From NCBI RefSeq assembly GCF_022539505.1, contig NC_061510.1, positions 36,171,047 to 36,235,046 on the forward strand: a stretch of 64,000 nucleotides of DNA, written 5' to 3'. Under the pieces are notes generated by a model. It ran no database searches and was not told the DNA's origin. It saw only the letters and a program-made list of their open reading frames with translations. Positions 30,857 to 42,599 of the stretch are shown here, one piece after another (position 1 is the first letter of the stretch; the number at the start of each line of letters is the position of its first letter). This DNA is from Lolium rigidum. Its lineage: Eukaryota; Streptophyta; Magnoliopsida; Poales; Poaceae. The translations under genes were made by a program, and so were the position numbers.

Positions 30857-33800
30857 GGGGAGATGCAGGCTTGGGTGGCTGTTGGAACAGGTTAAAACGT
30901 GTCTCAGGTAGCATAAAATCATGGAGGCGAATTGTCTTCGGGTCAGTTCAGAAGGAGATTAGGAGGCTTAAGGAGATATTGTGCTCTGGTTTCCGGGGAC
31001 TCACAGGAGGTCCGGGTGATTGAGAGAGATTTGCATGAACATTTTGAAAGGGAAGAAATCATGTTCAGGCAGCGGTCTCGAGTTAATTGGTTACAGGCGG
31101 GTGACAGGAACACTCGGTACTTTCAAAACCGCGCCTCTCACAGGAGAAGGAAGAACACTATCAAGGCCTTGCGGGACTCGGAAGGACGACGCTTAACTAC
31201 GGATGTGGAAATGCGAGCACTGGCCCGTACTTTTTACAATAATCTGTACCGATCTGAGGGAGCCCATAATATGCATGTCATCCTAGATCAGGTTCAGACT
31301 TCGGTCAGCGAGGAGATGAATTTGAAATTGGTGTGCCTTTTTCGAATGAAGAGATTGAGCGGGCGCTTTTCCAGATGGGCCCAACGAAATCGCCTGGGCC
31401 GGATGGACTACCGGCCTTGTTTTATCAACGGCACTGGCCGTTGTTAAAAGATGAGGTATGTGGGGGCGGTGAAGGAGTTTCTGAATGGCGGCGCCATCCC
31501 GGCGGATTTTAATGACACAGTGATTGTTCTCATTCCTAAAGTTAATTCCCCGGAGCTGCTGGCTCAGTTTCGGCCCATAAATCTTTGTAACGTGCTATAC
31601 AAGATCGCCTCTAAGGTCATGACCAACAGGTTAAAAGTCATTCTTCCTTTCCTGATTGCCGAGGAGCAAAGTGCCTTTGTCCCAGGGAGGCTTATCACGG
31701 ATAATGTTTTCATCGCCTATGAGTGTGTTCACTCTATAAGAACAAGGAGGAAGAAGAAGCCGTTGTGTGCGGTGAAGCTCGATATGATGAAGGCGTATGA
31801 TAGGGTGGAATGGATTTTTTTGGAGCACATTCTAATTAAGATGGGGTTTGCTCGAGCATGGGTGGATATGGTGTTGAGATGCTTAAGCTCGGTCAGATTC
31901 TCTGTCCGGCTGAATGGAGGCCTGTCAGAGCCTTTCACCCCCTCGAGAGGCCTACGACAGGGCGATCCTCTCTCTCCTTATTTGTTTCTTTTCTGTGTGG
32001 AGGGTTTTTCTTCGCTGCTCAAGAAAGCACAAGACGACAATATGCTGAAGGGCATTCAATTTGGTATGGATGGGCCTCATATAACCCATCTTCTTTTCGC
32101 TGATGATAGCATTGTATTTCTTGAAGCATCGTTGGAAAGCATGAACGCACTGAAAAGAGTCCTTGAGGATTATGAGGCGGCATCTGGCCAAAAGGTTAAT
32201 CTCCAAAAGTCATCAATCTTTTTTGGAGATGGGTGTGCTCGAGGCACTAAGGAAATGGCAAAACAAGTCCTGGCAGTTGATACGGAAGCCCTCAGTGAGA
32301 GGTATCTGGGGTTACCAACAGTTGTAGGACGATCAAAGGATGGCTGCTTTCAATATATCACTGAAAGGTCGGGGCTTAAGGTGCATGGCTGGAAAGGGCA
32401 AGGGCTATCAAAGAAAGGTAAGGAGATTCTGGTGAAGTCGATTTTACAAGCTACACCGACCTACCCCATGAGTTGTTTCAAATTCAATAAAACCCAGTGT
32501 AAGAAGCTGGGTTCCATTTCATCCAACTTCTGGTGGGGAGACGCTGATGGGTCGCGCAAGGTGCACTGGATCTCTTGGGACAAAATGTGTCAGCCAAAAC
32601 GCTCGGGCGGCATGGGCTTTAGAAATTTTGAAGCATTCAACTTGGCGCTGCTTGCGAAACAGGCGTGGAGGATTCTCACTGTCCCTTCTTCGCTGTGTGC
32701 GCGAGTCCTCAAGGCCCGTTACTTCAAACATACTGATCTAATTCATGCAGGCTGCCCTGGGCAGGGCTCATTCACCTGGAGAAGCATATTGCATGGCCGG
32801 GACCTGCTTAAGAGAGGGTTAATCTGGCGCATTGGAGACGGATCACAGGTGGATGTATGGCAGAGCAATTGGATCCCAAGAGCCGGGTCGCCGCGACCAC
32901 TGGGTCGTAGACCAAACAGCCCAGCAAATATGGTCAGGAAAGTGTCGGACCTGATGGACCTGGAGGGTACTGGGTGGGATGAAGCACGGCTGAATCAGGT
33001 CTTCTTCGATTTTGATGTGGCTGATATCAAAAATATCATAATCGGTGGTCCAACGAAACAAGACGTGCCTGCATGGAACTTCACCAATAATGGGCGGTTC
33101 TCGGTCAAGTCTGCCTATCACTTGCAGATGCAGATTATGCGAGAGAAACAGGGACGAATCGAGAGTTCATCGACAGTCGAAGCTCACAGAGGATGGCTCA
33201 AACTATGGGGCGCAAATATCCCGGGTAAAGTTAAGGTGCATGTGTGGAGGCTGATGAGGAATGGGCTGGCGTTGGGGGCGGAGCTACAGAGAAGACGGAT
33301 AAAAGGAGGAGTATTTTGTGTGGCATGTGGGCGGGAAGAGACGGCTTTTCACCGATTCTGGCAGTGCAACCATGCGCAACAAATCTGGCACCACGCCTGT
33401 CTCCTCTCTGGTGCCCTAGACGCCTCTCCTCCAAACGATGTCCACAACTACCGTAATCTCATGAATTGGATGCTAGAATGGCTTGCGACGGTGAAAGATT
33501 CAGAGATGGATATTACTCTTATGATCTTGTACCATTCTTGGCTGGCCAGGAACGATGCTCGCGATGGCAAGAAGATTGAGGAGCCGGAGTCCATTGTGAA
33601 ACGGGCGACTTGCCTGTTGGAGGAGTGGCATAACGTGCAGGTGCAAAAACCAATCAAAGTCGCGGTGACTAAGGAACGCTGGTCCTCGCCGGAGACGGGG
33701 TGGATAAAGGTCAATACGGATGGAGCTTGGCACAAGGCATCAGAGAAGGGTGGTGGAGGAGTGGTTGTTCGTGACCACGATGGACGCTTCTTGGCTGGAG

Positions 33801-34216
33801 CTTGCCATTTTTTCCCCTCTTTGCCTAACCCTGAAGCGGCGGAGCTCCTTGCCTGTAAGCGCGCCATGGAGTTGGTCAAGCAACTGAAGCTGAAGGAAGT
33901 GGTGCTGGAGTTGAACTGTGTGGAGTTGAACTGTGTGAACGTGGTCCGAAAGCTGAATGAGCCGGAGATGGACAGATCAGTGCAAAGCTTTGTCATCGAA
34001 GAGTTAAAACGAGAGCTCAAGGAGTTGGATGGCCATGTGGTCAAGTGGGTACGAAGAACAGCCAATTCGGTTGCTCACAGATTAGCGAAGGAAAGCTGCG
34101 ATTTAGAACTCTGTAAAACTTGGTTTTTATTTCCTTCAGATTGTATTGTGGATGTGTTAGCACAGGACATACCTGGGGCTTAATAATAAACGCAGCTATT
34201 CCCTCAAAAAAAAAAA
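30857..34216 (+). mobile_element. 5'-truncated LINE in the last PERK intron, 17-bp TSD
   Basis: GACTAACTCAAGATCCA is repeated exactly at 30840-30856 and 34217-34233; the element ends in an A-run (34206-34216). It is 3360 bp and starts after the endonuclease region, in the linker before reverse transcriptase. It is in the same orientation as the host gene. Because it is inside an intron, both splice sites of exons 7 and 8 are unharmed. Confidence 0.95.
31451..34183 (+). CDS. LINE ORF2: reverse transcriptase, zf-RVT and RNase H (910 codons)
   Basis: Open over 910 codons. Reverse transcriptase motifs: [65 protein letters not shown] and LLFADDS (catalytic ADD) around residues 20-220. Then a SFTWRSI/WRIGDG region, zf-RVT with [10 protein letters not shown] and [17 protein letters not shown] near residue 620, and a C-terminal RNase H beginning KVNTDGAW with PEAAELLA. 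In the third RNase H block the usual aspartate is N and the phrase ELNCV is present twice, from a 15-base tandem duplication (GTGGAGTTGAACTGT). Upstream codons 30932-31447 (VNWLQAGDRNTRYF) belong to the same protein but two frame changes (near 31320 and 31460) separate them. Recent but not intact. Confidence 0.92.
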   Translation: MRYVGAVKEFLNGGAIPADFNDTVIVLIPKVNSPELLAQFRPINLCNVLYKIASKVMTNRLKVILPFLIAEEQSAFVPGRLITDNVFIAYECVHSIRTRRKKKPLCAVKLDMMKAYDRVEWIFLEHILIKMGFARAWVDMVLRCLSSVRFSVRLNGGLSEPFTPSRGLRQGDPLSPYLFLFCVEGFSSLLKKAQDDNMLKGIQFGMDGPHITHLLFADDSIVFLEASLESMNALKRVLEDYEAASGQKVNLQKSSIFFGDGCARGTKEMAKQVLAVDTEALSERYLGLPTVVGRSKDGCFQYITERSGLKVHGWKGQGLSKKGKEILVKSILQATPTYPMSCFKFNKTQCKKLGSISSNFWWGDADGSRKVHWISWDKMCQPKRSGGMGFRNFEAFNLALLAKQAWRILTVPSSLCARVLKARYFKHTDLIHAGCPGQGSFTWRSILHGRDLLKRGLIWRIGDGSQVDVWQSNWIPRAGSPRPLGRRPNSPANMVRKVSDLMDLEGTGWDEARLNQVFFDFDVADIKNIIIGGPTKQDVPAWNFTNNGRFSVKSAYHLQMQIMREKQGRIESSSTVEAHRGWLKLWGANIPGKVKVHVWRLMRNGLALGAELQRRRIKGGVFCVACGREETAFHRFWQCNHAQQIWHHACLLSGALDASPPNDVHNYRNLMNWMLEWLATVKDSEMDITLMILYHSWLARNDARDGKKIEEPESIVKRATCLLEEWHNVQVQKPIKVAVTKERWSSPETGWIKVNTDGAWHKASEKGGGGVVVRDHDGRFLAGACHFFPSLPNPEAAELLACKRAMELVKQLKLKEVVLELNCVELNCVNVVRKLNEPEMDRSVQSFVIEELKRELKELDGHVVKWVRRTANSVAHRLAKESCDLELCKTWFLFPSDCIVDVLAQDIPGA

Positions 34217-34467
34217 GACTAACTCAAGATCCACGCGCGCAGTTTCTAGTTTTCATATGCCACGACTTACCACAATCAGTAACATACTTGCTTCCGATGG
34301 AATGTGATCAGATCGTCCGGTACCTGGAAGGTGAGCTGTCGGCGGAGGACCTGAACGCTGGCATGGTCGTCAGGGGGCGGCGATACGAACAAGGTGAGGC
34401 GGCTCGGGATGATGGCGTTCAGGCCGGTCAGCAGCACCATCACCGGCAGCTGCAGCACCTACACTAG

Positions 34468-34899
34468 GCGACAAAGTTAAGACAGGAATACCTGTGCAAA
34501 GAAGGTCTTCGGAAACTCAAAATGGCGGAAGAGCGCCATGTTGCTATTTTGATTTAAAAAAACATATTTTAAAAATTTGAACAATTCTGAAAAGAATACC
34601 GTAGGTAGCCAATGATGTATACAGAACCCATGCAAAATACTATGTATTCTAGACTATACGAAAATGATAAAGTGTGGATCTGAGAACAGTGAACAATACA
34701 CATTTTAAAACTTCAAAATTTGTGAGATTTTGTCATTCTTGTGCAGACCGAAATACATAGAATTTTGCACGCCTATATAGTATATATAGTTTATTACCTA
34801 CAAAATATTTTTTAGGTTTTTTTGAAACTTTAAACTATTATTTTCGATTTTTTTCAAAATAAAGAGCTCCATGGAGCTTCGGAGCCATTTGTTCACACC
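34468..34899. other. AT-rich 3' flank of PERK, no gene
   Basis: Follows the PERK stop. Contains AT-rich segments without TIR partner that I could confirm. No ORF of note. Confidence 0.5.
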
Positions 34900-37261
34900 C
34901 ATCAGGTCTCTCCCTAGTCCACCATGGACTAGTGTATCAATGATTATCTTCACTATCTCTCCCAACTACCAAAACAACGGTAACCTTGGTCATTTGTCAA
35001 GAACCGTTAGCCTATAAAAGGGCCCACATGGGGTGTATAATCACTCACACTCATTTGAATGGAGTAGGTTGTGCTCCAACGAGGTATTCAAACCTATTCA
35101 AAAAAATATTGTGGCGCCAGTTGTCTCTCGACGACCTTTCGCCATAAGGCCACCATACATACCTCTACTTTACATCGTTACTACGCTCGAAGAGATATCC
35201 CGATATATGCGGAGTATTTTGGACACCGACTAAGGTTTCCCCGCTCCGTTTAAATTGGAAGTAGCACACCCCTGCCATGACATGCCATGCTAATCAACAC
35301 TTAACTTTGTCGGTAGAAAATGCAACTCCAACCTAATTTTCTTGTCCGGTGTTTCGACTCCGATTAATATGGATAAGTTGCATTGCACCATCGCTGTCAT
35401 GTCATGCATATCATCTTCATCATGTCGGTTCTTCATCCATAGTAGTAAGTTTGCATCCGTTGTTTGTTCCAGCATTTGCTTCTTCCCGGATAGGATCGCG
35501 AAGTGGTGTTGTGAGATACAACAAGTTCTCCGGATGTTCTTCGACAATCTTAACATGCAAGCATTTCCTAAACTCTTGTCTCTGCAGGAGTCACTCACCT
35601 ATTTTAGCCTTCTCTCTCATGCTAGCCTTGAGCTGCGTTTTTGTCACGTGTCCTATCCACTTGTTACCTCAAGCAGCCCGTACTGCCTCCACCACCCTCC
35701 TACAGCTGTTGTTTGGTTATCGGGTCTGCTTTGCGAGTAGTACTGCATGCTAGTGATGTTATATCTCGTTTGCCATCGTTATCTTATCGGGTTATCTGTT
35801 GGGAAATCATGACACATGGTTTATGGATATATTTGTTGGACATACTCATGCTTTACTTAATTGTTAACAACTACAATTGTAAGCAGAGACATCTGTGAGC
35901 CCCTTTGCTAAAGCATCAGAATTTTGACTCGCTAATGTCCCCTAGGACCCGAGTTCTTGTTATCTGTTCCGAGATTGAGCGCTCTACCCGTACGTGGGGA
36001 TTACTACTGGGACCCCCCTCACCCATTACCTTTTCTCAAGTCAGTTGAAAAGGGTGCCACAACCTTGGTTTTATTTGGCCATGCCATGTATGTCATGCTT
36101 TACTTACTGTTGCCTTCGGTTGTTTATATTATGTTACCTTCGGGTGTTTATATTATGTACTGTATCCCGTGGGATGTTTAGCGAAGCGTGTGGTTCGCAT
36201 GCCTAACCGCCATTGCAAACCCGTAGTCTCGTCGGAGTACGGCCGAACTTCGTCACGGGTAACTTAGTCGGGTGGCCCCCTAGACTTTCTTGTTGAACTG
36301 GGAACGGTCTTGTTGTTAGACTTCACTGTCGCTCGATGTGGTCGAGCATGCGTATGGTTGCATTTGGGCAACCCCTGTAGGGTGTACATCTTATCGATAA
36401 GCCGTGTTCGCGGTTATGGACGACTTGGAATTGTATAGCTCGATCATAGAACAACTTACACCTTTATGTTGATGTTAATAACTTGCTAATAACTTGCATA
36501 GTAATTTAGCATTACTACAACGGTTACTTAATAAAACTTGTCAACCGTGTGAGTGCCTTTGTAAGTACTTCATTTGCAAAGGGGGGGGGGGGGGACACAC
36601 ATCGATCGGGTTATGTTTGCAGAGTATAGAATTGTTAGTTTATGCGCTCTCTCACCTTCTCTGATAGATGAATGTTGTAGAGTGTCTCTATAGGTTTTTA
36701 GTACTTGCGCGCTGCCGCTTAACCCCACCATATTGCTTATGACGTTCCTCTTGCGTCCTCTAAGTCCCCTGCGTGCCTCAAGTACAAAGGACGACTGGTT
36801 GACGAATGCTTATACGTCTTGAAGTCTTGTTACGTACGAACCCGTACTTATTGCTGCTTTTGGACATAACCGGGCAGGTATGAAGATATGTTCGATGAAG
36901 ACGACGTTAGCAAGGTTACCCTTCCGGCTTGGCCTAGGGAGGGTTATGGATGCCACTGGTTATCTTCAGGACTCTTAGTCCAATTTGTATCTTGTCCGTA
37001 CTCGGATGTATTTGATCTTCTGTATGATTTGGATCTTTGTATTGTATATTTGTATCTTGACTCGTTGGAGTCGTTGTTGTAATATATTTTTCTTGTGGGT
37101 TCTACTGTAATCATGTTGTAATGTTACCGCTCGTATTAATTCCTCTGGCATCACGTGTGTGATTCGTCGCGCACGTCGTATCGGAGGGCGTCTCAGAATC
37201 AATATCATGCGGATTTTGGCGGGATTGTTGGATCCTCATGGTACCGGTTCCGGGGCATCAC
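34900..37261 (+). mobile_element. LTR remnant of a gypsy-type element
   Basis: No gene. TATA motif CCTATAAAAGGGCCC at 35011-35025 followed by a leader-like region, then blocks I associate with long gypsy LTRs of Triticeae (TTGCTTCTTCCCGGATAGGA, CGAAGTGGTGTTGTGAGATA, ACCCGTAGTCTCGTCGGAGT) and an end at GGGGCATCACA (37261). The left border is not defined, and a G-run of 14 bases lies at 36581-36594. No partner LTR or internal coding region in the window; probably a solo or truncated LTR. Confidence 0.55.
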
Positions 37262-37670
37262 ATGTTATGTCGAGGAGGTCGGTCTGCCGGGCCTTGGGCC
37301 GGACTGGCCGATGGCACGCCTGGTGCCGCCGGGCCTGGCACCTGGCCAGTGCTGAGCATACGCGTCGAGTCCCTGGATCCGCTCCAGTGTGCACCGGCAT
37401 AGGAGCCGGCATTCGCCGGGTGGTCCGGTGCTGGAGCCGGTATCGTCGGGCTGTGCGTCGGACCAACCGGCAGAAACCGGATGCTAGCGCTGGCGTGAGG
37501 TGCTGACTCCCTGGAATGCGCCCGGTGTGCACCGGTGCCAGGGCCGGTCTGCGCCGGACCAGCCGGTGTGGCACCCGGTGTCGCCGAACCATACACCGGC
37601 CTGAGGGAAACTGATGTTCCCCCTTTTCATCGAAGTGGGGGGGTCTCCCTTTTCCTTCCTGTTCCATTGT
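37262..37670. repeat. GC-rich CCGGTG-type repeat region
   Basis: Dense CCGGTGTGCACCGG, GGAGCCGG, CCGCCGGGCC motifs in both orientations, similar in style to 43420-43760. It is likely part of another LTR. No gene. Confidence 0.45.
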
Positions 37671-37792
37671 TACACCATTATGCCTATTAGACTAATACCT
37701 GAGAATAATCTTGTAGGCATGTATTAGTCCGATTACTCTAGCTACGGTGTCATTGTTACCAAAATAATGGATAAGGGTAAAGTACCCTTACA

Positions 37793-38151
37793 GTCTCGAC
37801 AAAATCGACGAGTGGATGTCGAGACCCTTAGAACTATAAAATAACCCTAAAGGTCTCGACAAAGCCAACGAGTCGATGTCGAGACCTTTCCAAGTATAAA
37901 ATAACCCTAAAGGTCTCGACAAAGCCGACGAGTCGATGCCGAGACCTTTCCAATTACAAAATAACCCTTAAGGTCTCGACAATGTCGACGAGTCGATATC
38001 GACACCTTTCCAACTATAAAATAACCCTAAAGTTCTCGACAAAGCCACGAGGCGATGCCGAGACCTTTCCAAATATAAAATAACCCTAAAGGTCTCGACA
38101 ATATCGACGATTCGATGTCGAGACCTTTCCAACTATAAACTAACCCTAAAA
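37793..38151 (+). repeat. Six-copy 60-bp minisatellite with a hairpin in each unit
   Basis: Units start at 37793, 37853, 37913, 37973, 38033 and 38092 (60 bases, one of 59). The consensus contains GTCTCGACAAAGCCGACGAG, then TCGATGTCGAGACCTTTCC and TATAAAATAACCCTAAAG. GGTCTCGACA and TGTCGAGACC within each unit are exact inverted repeats, and CGACGAGTCG adds an inner one. Units differ by several substitutions, many of which keep the stems. It is 250 bases from the coiled-coil gene fragment. Confidence 0.92.
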
Positions 38152-38397
38152 TTTTCGTCACATAACAGATTCTCCACATAACACATATTTTAAACTCATG
38201 AATAAACTGATAAAAAGGAACTCACTTCAACATCAGGGATCAAATTAAACTGATTCAATAGATATTATTCAACATTACAAACCAACCATCATTTAGGTCA
38301 CCATTACAAACCAGATAGGATTTAGTTCAACACTCAAACCAGAGGGAATTAAATTCAAGCATTCAAATCAAATTAAACTGATACACATGCTAACTAC

Positions 38398-39341
38398 TGC
38401 TCACACATCTCCTTTATCTTCTTCAGCTTTGCCCTGGTGGATTCCTTTAGCTTAAATAAATGTCCAATAATGTACTCAAGCTTTCTCTTCTCTTCTCTTA
38501 ACTGATCTCTCTCCTTCTCTGTCTTAATTCTCATGCATTTTTACTATCGTGGATATGACCACGGCAGATGCTACAGGGGGTAGCACTTCGTTGATGCGGG
38601 GGCAAGGGAACATTGCCATCTGCGGGTCGAGGTGCAAGGGACGCAAGGTTTTACCCAGGTTCAGCCCCTCCGGAGAGTAAAAGGCCTACGTCCTGCTAGA
38701 TCTTATTGCTCAGTGGAGAATTACAATGGGGGTGCTCCGTCGGCCTAGAGCCAAGAGCTTACAGGGGAGATTGGATCTCAGATGTCGTGCCCTCTATGGT
38801 TTAGCCCGGGGGTTTATATATCCACCCCCGGTCTAGGGTTACAAGGAGATAACTCCGAATCATATCAGTTGCTACTAATCCGGGATACATCACCCTTCTA
38901 CAAGTAATCTTCTTATCCGGCCGTACGAATCTCCTCCTTTGGTCTTCGGCCCAGTCGCCTTTGGGTCCAATCGGCTAGGCGACTGGCGGTCTTCCTGGGT
39001 CTTCGTCCTTATGGCGAGTGGGACTGGCGACCCACCCCCTTTGGGCATATCCCCATCATGTACATATTGCTAGTTGATGCATCTGGTGCCTTCTTCTGCT
39101 CTAATTCAGCCCTAGTATAATTCAAACCTTGCTGAGCTTGGGCCTTCAAGGCTAGTATGACCTGCTTCTTCTCCACAATTTTCTTCATCTCTTCTTGGGC
39201 ATTCCTCAGGTCAATGTGCATCTTCTCATTCTCATCTTTCAGCTTAAACATCTTCTCCATGTTGTCTAGAGCATCATTAACCATGTCTTTCTTATCTTGT
39301 GCATACATATCCCACAACTTTGACAGTGATTTCCGAAGTGC
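38398..39341 (-). pseudogene. Coiled-coil protein C-terminal fragment, split by a solo LTR
   Basis: On the minus strand, 39341 to 39060 codes SLSKLWDMYAQDKKDMVNDA, DNMEKMFKLKDENEKMHIDL and EKKQVILALKAQAQQGLNYT, ending KAPDASTSNMYM; after the insertion, 38541-38398 codes RIKTEKERDQLREEKRKLEY and KLKKIKEMCEQ with a stop. Both parts are charged helices that read as one coiled coil. The 5' part is lost in the assembly gap at 39342. In grasses such tails occur behind GRF-type zinc fingers in transposon-associated genes; this is from memory and the zinc finger itself is not visible. Confidence 0.55.
38550..39058 (-). mobile_element. Solo LTR (~509 bp) in the coiled-coil fragment
   Basis: Read on the minus strand it starts TGATGGGGATATGCCC (39058) and ends GTGGTCATATCCA (38550), with a TATATAAACCCCCGGGC promoter-like motif in between (38808-38825 region). 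The flanking coding pieces fit together. The five bases on each side (TATCG, TGTAC) do not match, so the exact left border is uncertain. Confidence 0.6.
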
Positions 39342-39441
39342 NNNNNNNNNNNNNNNNNNNNNNNNNNNNNNNNNNNNNNNNNNNNNNNNNNNNNNNNNNN
39401 NNNNNNNNNNNNNNNNNNNNNNNNNNNNNNNNNNNNNNNNN
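39342..39441. other. Assembly gap of 100 N
   Basis: Exactly 100 unknown bases; size convention. Removes the 5' part of the coiled-coil fragment. Confidence 0.99.
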
Positions 39442-40161
39442 CCATGCACAATCATGCGTCCACACAAGCTGCCGATTTTGACAAACCAGGAAACCAAATC
39501 ATCAGAAAGCTAATCCTATGTGCAACGACAGACAGCACCGCGCGCCTGCCTCGTCCTTTTGCTCGCCGACCGGCGGGAACAAGACGGAGAACCGGATTAG
39601 CTCGTCGCCGGCTGATTGCAACGCCGTACGGTCTGCCGGCCCCGTCTTAGCAGACACAAATCCATCGCGGACACGGTGTTTCGTATTTGACAAATGACAT
39701 GGACATTTTCTGTAAAGCTAGCTAGCTTTACACCCGTTGTTGTCTGTGACTTGCGGAGGAGGATTGGGGAAGATTTCGCACAATCATTCGCCTAATTAAT
39801 GTTGCGCGCCGATGTCCTTGACAGTAGTAATACGCGTGTCCCGTATCGATCGATGAATTGAAGTGGTCTCTCCATCTGATAAAAAACCCAGCAAACTTGT
39901 ACTAGGATCACTGTCAATCTTTTTCGCAGAATTACAAGTGCCACACAAATGCCTGGTCACCTTCCCGTATTGCTTAGGATCTTCGCAACATTTTGCTCCG
40001 CTTGGCTGCAGTCGACTGATGACAGTGTGAGAAAGGAAGACGCTCATTCATGGCGACAGAGATTGATAGAGAGCGTGTAGAAAACCAGTGCTAGAACTCT
40101 GTCCACGGAATCGTTTCATCGATCAACGCCATATATGTATAATCCATTCCCTGACATCACC
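39442..40161. other. No recognisable gene
   Basis: Mixed composition, low repeat content by eye. Short ORFs (39444-39650, 39796-40047 minus) show no domain. May be single-copy DNA. Confidence 0.4.
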
Positions 40162-41160
40162 TCTTACTACTTTGTAGTGATCCTTAATTTCCACGCACAG
40201 TCTTTGAGTTGAATCTGTGTCCAGTCCGGCCCTTGGTGGTGATTCACATGCTCATTGTTCGGTTCCGTTCACCCTTCTGAACTGACGTACAAGGTTCATT
40301 ATTTCTCACTAAAATCGAAGATTTTTTGGGCTAGACATCGATCGATCAGAATCACTTTTAACCCCGGAAAAGAGAAGAACTGAAAATGACACTCAATCAG
40401 CACGTCTGGACCTCAGTTGGTCAAACCTGCTGAAGAATGGAACGGTTAATTTCTGCAGTATCTGAACCTGTTCGAAATAGTTGCGGTCGCTATTCAGACA
40501 TGGACCTGGTGGCTGCCGGCCCATCTGTCATTGGGAATTGTTGTGCACGTTATCATTTGAGAGGCGATGTTCAAGCAACTAGCTAGCTAAGCACAACAAT
40601 CGCATGAGCGAAAATAGAGCTATTATTATTCCCTAGCAACAATAACCATGCATCTCTTACTTTGAAACAGTCCTTAATTTCCACGCACAATCTTAGAGTT
40701 GAATCAAGGCATTACCACTTGGTCGATGTATCTAGTCTGGCCCTTGGTGATTCGGTCACATGTTGGTTGGTTCCGTTCTCAAAGGCTACGCTACAAAGTT
40801 GAATAAATTCTAACTAACAAGTCAAGATTTTCCGGCAAGACGTCGCCACCGGAGACGAGAAGATTTACAACTGAAACTGACAGTCATTCGGTACGCCTCG
40901 GCATTATTCAGGCACTGGCTTCAGTTAGTTAAACCTGCAGGGAAATGAGAATGAGATGGTTGATTTGTGCAGTATCTGAACCTGATTGACAAATTTGTCA
41001 TTGCATTTCAGACAAGGAGGTGGTTGCTAGTTAATCGGGCCCGTGTTCCATGCAATCATTTGAGCTTTGAGGCGATGCTAAAGCAACTAGCAGCTAGCTA
41101 AGCACAACAATCACATGAGAAAAAATAGAGTTATTATTCCCTAGCAATAATAACCATGGA
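40162..41160 (+). repeat. Direct tandem duplication, two ~490-base non-coding units
   Basis: Unit 1 about 40162-40652 and unit 2 about 40653-41160. Shared landmarks at a constant offset: TCCTTAATTTCCACGCACA at 40181 and 40671, GCAGTATCTGAACCTG, AAGCAACTAGC, TAGCTAAGCACAACAATC, and TATTATTCCCTAGCAA with ATAACCATG. They differ by many substitutions and small indels, so the duplication is old. No ORF. Confidence 0.85.
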
Positions 41161-42599
41161 ACTATATGTAGCACTATCAAAAATAGACACTGCTAAGGTA
41201 TGCCAGGCAGCCTGTCGTTTGTCAAGAACACACTAATCATGGCAAGCCGAGGAATTCACCTCCAAAAGGAGAACATGACCTCAGAAGTGAGAAGCTATAA
41301 TCAGTGTTCTTGACTAACGATCGACCCGCTCCAGTTTCGTCAATGCGTGCTGTTACAGGTTGACTGCTCTTAATAATCTCGGGGCATTGCCTGATTAATC
41401 GATCAACGCATGATAAACGAGCTACAGATAGCTAAGCTAGGTAGTGAGACCATTCGTCTATGCTGTCATATACATCTGGTGCACATTTCATCACGAAATT
41501 TGGAAAGATTGGCTATAGCCTTCAGCTAGCTGTAGATCGTGGAATCGAGCATTTAAGCGCTCGTGTGAATGGGCGGGGATTTTGGTGTCCAAATCGCTGG
41601 ACCGGCCTGGATTTCTCCATCTACAGTCACTCGCGCGAGCACATTGAATGCGCTGGGCACTATCTGTTCTGTTGAAGTGTCGACATGCATGGTCACTGTG
41701 GCGCAGATCGCACCGGTCAGTATTTAACAGTGACCGCTGGAACCACTCAATCTCTGGTCGCCACTAAGTTTTGTACTCCTTCTGTTTCATAATTTTCATA
41801 ATTTTAAAATAAAATTAAGATAAGAATTATGGAACAGAGGAAATACATCTTCATCTTCAGCCCATGTCAATCGTTGTTGTCTTTACGTGTGTAAGATAAG
41901 ATGTAGGCTCACTGGTGTTTAAGGTTGTTGTCATCTCCCATTTTGCTTGGCTAATGATCTTCACAACTTGTGGTATCTCTTCGCTTCATAGTGTCACCTA
42001 CATCTTTGGTGTTCCTAGGTTAAGCGCATGAAACGTGTAACAGGCCGGATACTTGAACTAGTGACTTCTTCATAACCTCGGACGTGTGTATCTTTAATTA
42101 ATTCTTTCTTTCTTCATAAAAAAATGTCGTCTTATCGCATACGGATAGACTCAAATCGTGGCTGAAAACAGATGGATGCGTAGAGATCAAGCGTGTAATT
42201 AGCGTGCTGCCGTAGAACCGGACGACTGCGATGGACTGCAAATCGGTCTGCGGTTTCAGTCCTGTATCTGTACACTGCAACAGATGACAACTACACGTAT
42301 GTGCAAGTAAAGTCAACTAGACAGAACCTAGAGACGGGAAACTGAGGAAAATGCAGTACACGACGGCAGAGTGTAGCTCGTGTAGACGACGACCCTACGT
42401 ACACACGTTTCAATCTGGCTCCAACGCTAACCCGTCGCTGTTGTTCGTGTGGACAAATCAAGGAAATTAGAACTCGTGTGGACGGGTGCGCTTAAATGTT
42501 GGATGCATCCCCGTGAGAGTCGAGGAGCAACACATGTCGTGTCGAGCATTCGAATGGTGTAGACGAACTCACTTGATCGACATAGCATTACTTGGTGTG
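41161..42599. other. No recognisable gene; contains one small MITE
   Basis: Apart from the MITE at 41776-41843 nothing is recognised. A small ORF (41460-41675) has no domain. Possibly low-copy intergenic DNA. Confidence 0.4.
41776..41843. mobile_element. Very short Stowaway MITE, 68 bp
   Basis: CTCCTTCTGTTTCATAATTT and, inverted, AAGAATTATGGAACAGAGGAAA face each other, flanked by TA (41774-41775 and 41844-41845). The two arms make up almost the whole element. Confidence 0.75.

Larger units (their letters stand above)
28608..34467 (+). pseudogene. PERK-type proline-rich receptor-like kinase, pseudokinase or pseudogene
   Basis: Eight exons fit consensus GT/AG junctions: 28608-29003, 29132-29542, 29628-29714, 29845-29915, 29994-30073, 30162-30309, 30661-30822, 34312-34467. 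Exon 1 codes a proline-rich wall-facing segment, a membrane helix (AVGVAVAVVGAVVLLGLAAV) and an RRRRRR stop-transfer run; its ATG is one base out of frame with the rest, so a 1-base loss near 28625 is likely. Exons 2-7 code the kinase: GQGGSGHV loop, VATKKL lysine, then HRG instead of HRD, GFG instead of DFG, an intact APE, and SHVFSFG instead of SDVFSFG. Exon 8 (IVRYLEGELSAEDLNAG) matches the PERK C-terminal start and ends at 34467. Known PERKs are plasma-membrane kinases linked to wall sensing. With both catalytic aspartates gone it cannot be a normal kinase. Intron 7 carries a LINE. Confidence 0.85.

Noticed and set aside
36575..36600. G-run as a regulatory quadruplex
   Set aside because: A single run of 14 G inside an LTR remnant can be a sequencing or slippage tract; no repeated G-tract pattern.
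37793..38151. CRISPR-like array
   Set aside because: Units are contiguous 60-mers with no unique spacers, in a plant nuclear genome; this is a minisatellite.
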